64,000 nt of DNA from Promicromonospora sp. AC04 (lineage in GTDB: Bacteria; Actinomycetota; Actinomycetes; Actinomycetales; Cellulomonadaceae), in NCBI RefSeq assembly GCF_003058225.1, contig NZ_QBUG01000005.1, positions 310,001 to 374,000 of the forward strand. Reading direction: 5' to 3'. The position numbers and the translations under genes are program-made. Of this stretch, positions 58,913 through 64,000 are shown piece after piece. How positions within the stretch are numbered: the stretch's first letter is position 1; each line of letters opens with the position of its first letter. Under the pieces are notes generated by a model that did not search any database, was not told where the DNA came from, and saw nothing but the letters and a program-made list of their open reading frames with translations.

Positions 58913-60480
58913 CAGGCGATCTCCTCGAGCGATCGGGTGCGCCGGAACGCGAGGGCGGAGATGGTCGCGACCACCACGAAGATGACTATCGACAGGGCGC
59001 TGGCCAGGCCGTAGTCCTTGGCGGCGGTCCCGTCGAGCCCGGAGACCGAGTAGACCATCGAGATGAGGATGTCGGTGTGCCCGAGCGGCACCGAGGCGTC
59101 GTCGAACCGCGGGCCGCCGCCCGTGAGCATGTAGATCAGCGTGAAGTTGTTGAAGTTGAACGCGAAGCTGGAGATGAGCAGCGGCGCCGTCGCGACCAGG
59201 AGCAGCGGCAGGGTGATGGACCGCCAGGTGCGCCACCGGCCCGCGCCGTCGATCTTCGCGGCCTCCAGCACGTCCGTCGGCAGGGACTGCAGCGCGCCCG
59301 TGCAGATCAGGAACATGTACGGGAAGCCGAGCCACAGGTTCACGCCGAGCACCGCCAGCTTGGCGAGCACCGGGTCGGTGAGCCACGGGATCTGCGCCCC
59401 GCCGAGCAGCACCTCGTTGACGAACCCGTACGACCGGTTGAGCAGGCCCGACCACAGCAGCGCCGCGAGGAACCCGGGGATCGCGTACGGCAGGATCACG
59501 AGCGTCCGGTAGACGCGACGGCCGCGCAGGCGCGTGTCGTTGAACGCGATCGCCAGGAACAGGCCGAGGAGGAACGTGGAGGCCACGGAGATCACGGCGA
59601 ACGCGAACGTCCAGACCAGGATCTTGCCGAAGGGGCCGGCGTACCGGTCGTCGCCGAACGCGGTGACAAAGTTGTCCAGCCCCACCAGCACCCGCCAGCC
59701 CACCGGCAGGGTGGTGCCGTCGGCGGCCTCGAACTGGCCGTCGTCGTTGGGCGAATAGGTCACCCCGGTCGTCGTGTCGGTCATGGTGTCCGACGCCGGG
59801 TCGTACTCCAGCGTGGACGTGAAGACGTAGCCGGTGCGGGCGTCCTGGGTGCGGATCGAGCCCTCGTTCGGGTCGCTGGAGACGGGGACGCGCAGCTCCG
59901 TGACCTCCTGCTGCCGCTCCAGGACCGCGGCGTACTCGAGCACGTCGTAGCCGGGCAGGGCGGTGACACGGCCCGCCTCGACGGTCGCGCCGTCCACGGT
60001 CTCCAGCGGCTGGTCGGCCGTGCCGGCCTCCACCACGCCGTCGGGCGAGATGATGGCGAAGCCGAGCGTGTCGCCGTCGGCCACTACCGTCAGGGGCGAC
60101 GACGGCGAGCCCTCCACCCGGCGCTCGTTCTGCACCAGGAGGGCCTCGATCGCCTGCTCCTTGGTGGAGTTGTGCCCGTCGCCGTAGTTGGTGAACGCGA
60201 CGTAGCCCGTGTAGGCCACGACGTACACCTGGTAGACGAGCAAGAAGGCGAGGCCCGGCAGGATGTACTTCAGCGGCAGGGCGCGCTTGGAGAAGTACGC
60301 CCAGTTCGCCACGAGCAGCAGCGCCACCATCGCGGCGAGGATGCCCCACGACCCGGCGCCCCACGCGGCCAGGACGGCGTAGACGCCGAGGGCGTCGACC
60401 AGCGCGATCAGTACGAGCTTGACGAGAAACCCGGGGCTCCAGCCGGTCCGGCCGGAGCCCCGGGTCGCAGGCAACGACAT
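58912..60480 (-). CDS. malF: maltose-type ABC transporter permease MalF
   Basis: A 522-residue permease, much longer than the three other MalF-type proteins in this window (300-326). After several N-terminal hydrophobic segments, residues about 95-270 form an extracytoplasmic insert like the P2 loop of E. coli MalF, which contacts the binding protein. The EAA loop is LEAAKIDGAGRWRTWRSITL. Start and stop share one base with each neighbour (TGATG), showing tight coupling to malE and malG. Confidence 0.9.
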   Translation of the reverse strand: MSLPATRGSGRTGWSPGFLVKLVLIALVDALGVYAVLAAWGAGSWGILAAMVALLLVANWAYFSKRALPLKYILPGLAFLLVYQVYVVAYTGYVAFTNYGDGHNSTKEQAIEALLVQNERRVEGSPSSPLTVVADGDTLGFAIISPDGVVEAGTADQPLETVDGATVEAGRVTALPGYDVLEYAAVLERQQEVTELRVPVSSDPNEGSIRTQDARTGYVFTSTLEYDPASDTMTDTTTGVTYSPNDDGQFEAADGTTLPVGWRVLVGLDNFVTAFGDDRYAGPFGKILVWTFAFAVISVASTFLLGLFLAIAFNDTRLRGRRVYRTLVILPYAIPGFLAALLWSGLLNRSYGFVNEVLLGGAQIPWLTDPVLAKLAVLGVNLWLGFPYMFLICTGALQSLPTDVLEAAKIDGAGRWRTWRSITLPLLLVATAPLLISSFAFNFNNFTLIYMLTGGGPRFDDASVPLGHTDILISMVYSVSGLDGTAAKDYGLASALSIVIFVVVATISALAFRRTRSLEEIA

Positions 60481-61700
60481 CAGCCGATCTCGCCCTGGAT
60501 GTCGGCGACCATCTTGTCCCAGGCCTTGGCCGGGTCGGACTTGCCGGAGACGATCCCGGCCTCGGTCACGCCCCAGTAGGCCCACACGGCGCCCATCTCG
60601 GGCAGCGACGGCATCGGCACGGCGTCGGCGCCGACCTCACGGAAGCCAGCGGTGATCGGGTCCTCCGACGCGGTGTCAGCGGCCTCGATGAGGGCCGGCG
60701 GGCGGTCGCCCGCCTCGTACAGGGCGAGCTGCGCCTCGGGGGTGGCCATGTAGTTGACCAGGAAGTCGTTGGCGAGCAGCGCGTTCTCGCTCTGCGCGCT
60801 CACGTAGAAGCCGGCCACGCCCACGAACGGCTGGGCGGGCTCGCCGCCGGCGCTCGGGACCGGGTCGATCGCCAGGTCGAGGTCCGCGAACTGCTCAAGC
60901 ATCCACGGGCCGCCCACGATGAACGGCGACTCGCCCTTGGCGAAGGCCGCCACCGCGATGTCGTAGGTGACATCCGTGCTCAGGTTGCCCGCCTCGCCCT
61001 GCTCCGCCAACCACTCGGCAAACGCCGTACCGCCCTCGCCGCCGAGCGCGAGCTCCGGCTTGTACGAGCCGTCCTCGTTCTGCTCGAAGACCGGGGCGCC
61101 GAACGACGTCTGCAGCGGGTAGAACGTGTAGGGGTCACCCTCGGTAGAGGTCTGGATCAGCAGCGGGTACTTGGTGCCGGCTTCCTTGCCGGCCGCGATC
61201 GCGTCGTCCCAGGTGGCGGGAGCCTCCGAAGCGAGCTCCGTGTTGCGGATCAGCGCGATGTTCTCCACGGCGTAGGGCAGGCCGTAGACCTGGCCGTCCT
61301 GCGTGAAGGCCGCCACGGAGACCGGCTCGAAGGCGTCGGCCGTGTCGCCGAGCTCGATCGGGGCCACGACGCCGTTGGTCGTGAGCTCACCCAGCCAGTC
61401 GTGCGCGCCGACGGTGATGTCGGGGCCCTTGCCCGTGGGGACCTGGGCCAGGAAGTCGGGGCGGATGTCCTCGAAGTTCTTCAGGACCACCTCCACCTTC
61501 GCGCCCGTGGCCTCCTCGAAGCCGGCGGCCGCGTCCTCGACGGCGGCCTGGCGGGTCTCGTCGACCCAGACGGTGAGGGTGCTGCCCTCGCCGTTCGGTG
61601 CGGCCGATTCCTCGCCCGCTGGTTCCTCCGCGCCGCTCGAGCAGGCGGCGAGCGCCAGCGTCGCGGTCAGCGCAGCGGCGGTCAGGATGCTCCGTCGCAT
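60480..61700 (-). CDS. malE: maltose/maltodextrin-binding lipoprotein
   Basis: A 406-residue solute-binding lipoprotein. RSILTAAALTATLALAACSS gives a lipidated Cys20. The mature protein has LTVWVDETRQAAVEDAAAGF and GPDITVGAHDWLGELTTNGV, close to the MalE pattern. GGGAGTG precedes the ATG at 61700. First gene of the malEFG operon; two CTTGCAAG motifs lie 75-115 bases upstream, toward the divergent LacI-type gene. Confidence 0.9.
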   Translation of the reverse strand: MRRSILTAAALTATLALAACSSGAEEPAGEESAAPNGEGSTLTVWVDETRQAAVEDAAAGFEEATGAKVEVVLKNFEDIRPDFLAQVPTGKGPDITVGAHDWLGELTTNGVVAPIELGDTADAFEPVSVAAFTQDGQVYGLPYAVENIALIRNTELASEAPATWDDAIAAGKEAGTKYPLLIQTSTEGDPYTFYPLQTSFGAPVFEQNEDGSYKPELALGGEGGTAFAEWLAEQGEAGNLSTDVTYDIAVAAFAKGESPFIVGGPWMLEQFADLDLAIDPVPSAGGEPAQPFVGVAGFYVSAQSENALLANDFLVNYMATPEAQLALYEAGDRPPALIEAADTASEDPITAGFREVGADAVPMPSLPEMGAVWAYWGVTEAGIVSGKSDPAKAWDKMVADIQGEIG

Positions 61701-61774
61701 CGTCACTCCCGATGGTTCGCGGCCCGACGTCGGGCCTGGATTGATGCCCGAACCGTAAGGCCGCTCCGGTCGAT

Positions 61775-61815
61775 CTTGCAAGCAGTTGCGATAAAGTTTC
61801 AGCATCGCTTGCAAG
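61775..61815. promoter_or_regulatory. MalR-type operators, two CTTGCAAG motifs
   Basis: CTTGCAAG occurs at 61775-61782 and 61808-61815, 33 bases apart (about three helical turns), in the gap between malE and the divergent LacI-type gene. CTTGCA-type sites are known targets of actinobacterial maltose and cellobiose LacI regulators. A related palindrome lies before the GH13 gene. Confidence 0.75.
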
Positions 61816-61882
61816 CCGTCGTGGACGACGGCGGCGACAGCGGGTGCCAAAAACCAGCACTCGCTCACGACGAGGAGGTCGC

Positions 61883-62932
61883 GTGTCACCTAGGCTGCCA
61901 GGCGTGCGCACCCGACTGACCGACCTCGCCGAGCAGGCAGGCGTTTCCACCGCGACAGTGTCGCGCGTGCTCAACGGCAAGCCCGGCGTGGCCGGCGAGA
62001 CCCGCCAGGCGGTGCTAGCCGCCCTGGACGTGCTCGGCTACGAGCGCCCCTCCGCGCTGCGCGCGCGGCCGGCCGGCCTGATCGGCCTCGTGGTCCCCGA
62101 GCTGTCCAACCCGGTGTTCCCGGCGTTCGCGCAGGCCATCGAGTCGCAGCTCGCCTCGCGCGGGTACACGCCGCTGCTGTGCACCCAGTCCCCGGGCGGC
62201 ACCACGGAGGACGAGTACGTCGAGACCCTGATCGACCACGCCGTGGACGGCATAGTCTTCGTGTCCGGCAAGCACGCCGACACCCGGGCCTCGACCGAGC
62301 GCTACCAGCGGCTGCGCGGCCGCGGCCTGCCGATCGTGCTGATCAACGGCTACGCGGCGGGCATCGACGCGCCGTTCGTCTCCCCCGACGACGCCGCCAG
62401 CGTCGAGCTCTCGGTGCGGCACCTGGTGTCCCTGGGCCACCGCCGCATCGGCATGGCGATCGGCCCCGACCGGTTCGTGCCGGCCAGGCGCAAGATCGAG
62501 TCGTTCGTCGCGCAGCTCGTGCGGCACGGGCTCGCGGCCTCCGAGAAGGAGGCGCGCGAGCACGTCAGCCTCACCCTCTACACGCTGGAGGGCGGCCAGG
62601 CGGCGGCCGGCGACCTGTTCGACACCGGGCACACCGCCGTCGTCTGCGGGTCCGACCTGATGGCGCTCGGCGCCATCCGTGCCGCCCACGCACGCGGCCT
62701 CTCAGTGCCGGACGACGTGAGCGTCGTCGGCTACGACGACTCGCCCCTTGTCGCGTTCACCGACCCCCCGCTGACGACGGTGCGCCAGCCCGTCGCCGAC
62801 ATGGCGCACGCCGCCGTCAGCGCCCTGCTCACGGAGATCCACGGCGAGCGAGCGCCCCGTTCGGAGCTGCTGTTCACCCCGGAGCTGGTGGTCCGCGGCT
62901 CGACCGGCGCCGCGCCGCACGCCGCTGTCTGA
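61883..62932 (+). CDS. LacI family regulator of maltose genes
   Basis: A 349-residue LacI/GalR regulator. RLTDLAEQAGVSTATVSRVL is the helix-turn-helix, RPAGLIGLVVPELSNPVFPA opens the effector domain, and VPDDVSVVGYDDSPLVAFTD is typical of the C-terminal lobe. The GTG at 61883 has GAGGAGG five bases upstream, better than GTG 61904. Placed between malEFG and a GH13 alpha-glucosidase with matching operators, it is most likely a MalR-type repressor. Confidence 0.88.
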   Translation: MSPRLPGVRTRLTDLAEQAGVSTATVSRVLNGKPGVAGETRQAVLAALDVLGYERPSALRARPAGLIGLVVPELSNPVFPAFAQAIESQLASRGYTPLLCTQSPGGTTEDEYVETLIDHAVDGIVFVSGKHADTRASTERYQRLRGRGLPIVLINGYAAGIDAPFVSPDDAASVELSVRHLVSLGHRRIGMAIGPDRFVPARRKIESFVAQLVRHGLAASEKEAREHVSLTLYTLEGGQAAAGDLFDTGHTAVVCGSDLMALGAIRAAHARGLSVPDDVSVVGYDDSPLVAFTDPPLTTVRQPVADMAHAAVSALLTEIHGERAPRSELLFTPELVVRGSTGAAPHAAV

Positions 62933-62970
62933 CGCAGCACACTGTCCGATCGGGCGCGATTCCTCCCGTA

Positions 62971-62985
62971 CGCTTGCAGCAAGCG
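62971..62985. promoter_or_regulatory. MalR-type operator CGCTTGCAGCAAGCG before GH13
   Basis: A 15-base palindrome (seven-base arms, single central base) sharing CTTGCA with the two sites before malE. It lies 38 bases upstream of the GH13 GTG start. Confidence 0.75.
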
Positions 62986-63023
62986 TTACAGCCCCCATTT
63001 CCCGATCTCGGAGGACGCGACAC

Positions 63024-64000
63024 GTGACAAGTACTGCCCCGCTCACCACCGGCGACCTCACCGCCGGTGCACCCGTCCACTCCCTCGCCGGCAGCGGCGA
63101 GTGGTGGCGCGATGCGGTGATCTACCAGGTCTACCCCCGCTCGTTCGCGGACGGGAACGGCGACGGGATCGGCGACCTGCCGGGCGTCACCGCCAAGCTG
63201 GACCACCTGAAGCAGCTGGGGGTCGACGCCGTCTGGCTGAGCCCGTTCTACCGCTCCCCCCAGAAGGACGCGGGCTACGACGTCGCCGACTACCGCGACA
63301 TCGACCCGCTGTTCGGCACCCTCGCGGACTTCGACGAGATGCTCGCCGGCGCGCACGAGCGCGGCCTCAAGATCATCGTCGACCTCGTGCCCAACCACTC
63401 CTCCGACCAGCACGTCTGGTTCCAGGAGGCGCTGACCGCCGCCCCCGGCTCGGCCGCCCGCGAGCGGTACATGTTCCGCGACGGGCGCGGCCCGGCAGGC
63501 TCCGATGTGCCGAACAACTGGCAGTCCATCTTCGGCGGCCCCGCCTGGACGCGGCTGGCGCCCAGCGAGGACGACGGTCCGCTCGGCCCGCAGTGGTACC
63601 TCCACCTGTTCGACTCGACGCAGCCGGACCTGAACTGGGAGAACCCCGAGGTCCGCGAGGAGTTCGAGGCGGTGCTGCGGTTCTGGCTCGACCGGGGCGT
63701 GGACGGGTTCCGCGTCGACGTCGCGCACGGCATGATCAAGGCGCCCGGCCTGCCCGACTGGGAGGGCCAGGTAGCGATGGTCGAGGGCACCGTCGAGGAG
63801 AGCACCGACAAGGCCACCGACCCGGGCGCCCCCGAGGACGGCTCCACGGGCGCCGGCCACCACGGCCCGATGTTCGACCAGGACGGCGTGCACGAGATCT
63901 ACCGCGCCTGGCACCGCGTCCTGGCGGAGTACGACGGCGACCGCTGCCTGGTGGCCGAGGCCTGGGTGGAGCCGCTGAGCCGCCTGGCCCGCTACGTACG
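63024..64000 (+). CDS. GH13 alpha-glucosidase/oligo-1,6-glucosidase, 5' part
   Basis: The frame from GTG 63024 stays open to the window end, giving 325 residues of a GH13 enzyme that cleaves alpha-glucosidic bonds in maltose-type sugars. It has WWRDAVIYQVYPRSFADGNG, IIVDLVPNHSSDQHVW, nucleophile Asp232 in VDGFRVDVAHGM and acid/base Glu312 in CLVAEAWVEP. There is no signal peptide, so it acts in the cytosol on imported sugars. GGAGG lies nine bases upstream. The C-terminal part is outside the window. A MalR-type palindrome sits in its promoter region. Confidence 0.92.
   Translation, partial: MTSTAPLTTGDLTAGAPVHSLAGSGEWWRDAVIYQVYPRSFADGNGDGIGDLPGVTAKLDHLKQLGVDAVWLSPFYRSPQKDAGYDVADYRDIDPLFGTLADFDEMLAGAHERGLKIIVDLVPNHSSDQHVWFQEALTAAPGSAARERYMFRDGRGPAGSDVPNNWQSIFGGPAWTRLAPSEDDGPLGPQWYLHLFDSTQPDLNWENPEVREEFEAVLRFWLDRGVDGFRVDVAHGMIKAPGLPDWEGQVAMVEGTVEESTDKATDPGAPEDGSTGAGHHGPMFDQDGVHEIYRAWHRVLAEYDGDRCLVAEAWVEPLSRLARYV

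Noticed and set aside
1-64000. tRNA or rRNA genes
   Set aside because: No cloverleaf-like stretch or rRNA-like sequence was noticed when reading the intergenic gaps, which are mostly too short; a tRNA search program was not run.

Overview
The window is very GC-rich, densely coded DNA. Almost every codon ends in G or C, start codons are a mix of ATG and GTG, and several genes look leaderless, with a TAnnnT box 6-7 bases before the start codon. With the dnaG and dgt housekeeping genes, the DUF222/HNH (13E12-type) protein and four CUT1 sugar importers without ATPase genes, this points to the chromosome of an actinomycete. A polysaccharide-degrading Micrococcales member (Promicromonosporaceae or Cellulomonadaceae) is my best guess, inferred from gene content only. 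I see no rRNA, tRNA, CRISPR array or insertion sequence.

Region 1 (about 0.2-12.6 kb, minus strand) is one long operon. In order of transcription it encodes a LacI-type regulator, two permeases, a binding lipoprotein, two ADP-ribosylglycohydrolase-fold proteins, a ribokinase-like kinase, a TIM-barrel/SUMF-domain fusion, a CaiB-type CoA-transferase and a CitE-type lyase. Many junctions are 4-base overlaps, and two copies of a GGAAACGTTTCC operator precede it. It reads as uptake and breakdown of a riboside-like compound that releases both a sugar and a carboxylic acid; the substrate is not known.

Region 2 (12.6-17.6 kb) begins with a 0.7 kb stretch of repeats and gene remnants. An MDR oxidoreductase, a GH16-like protein and a methyltransferase follow. 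Next comes a deletion scar that joins the 3' ends of a lost LysR/target pair, then an F420-reductase-like/TetR divergent pair.

Region 3 (17.6-26.8 kb) holds an isomerase/dehydrogenase pair and a second sugar operon (binding protein, two permeases, class II aldolase, ADP-dependent-type kinase) with a divergent DeoR regulator. An EamA transporter follows.

Region 4 (27-42 kb) has the DUF222/HNH protein and then an alpha-galactoside system: a DUF5107/TPR protein, binding protein, two permeases, GH36 alpha-galactosidase and an epimerase-like protein on the minus strand, with a divergent AraC regulator and a secreted GH27 alpha-galactosidase on the plus strand. A shared 15-base motif lies upstream of both transcription units, oriented toward each.

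Region 5 (42-56.6 kb) is a series of small regulator/enzyme modules: LysR with two aldo-keto reductases, YjbR, an AA10 LPMO, MarR with an FAD oxidase and a drug exporter, MerR with a thioredoxin-reductase-like protein, MerR with DUF4188, and AraC with a VOC protein. dnaG lies among them.

Region 6 (56.7-64 kb) holds dgt and a maltose-type cluster: malE, malF and malG on the minus strand, and a divergent LacI regulator plus a GH13 alpha-glucosidase that runs off the window. CTTGCAAG operator motifs lie in both control regions.
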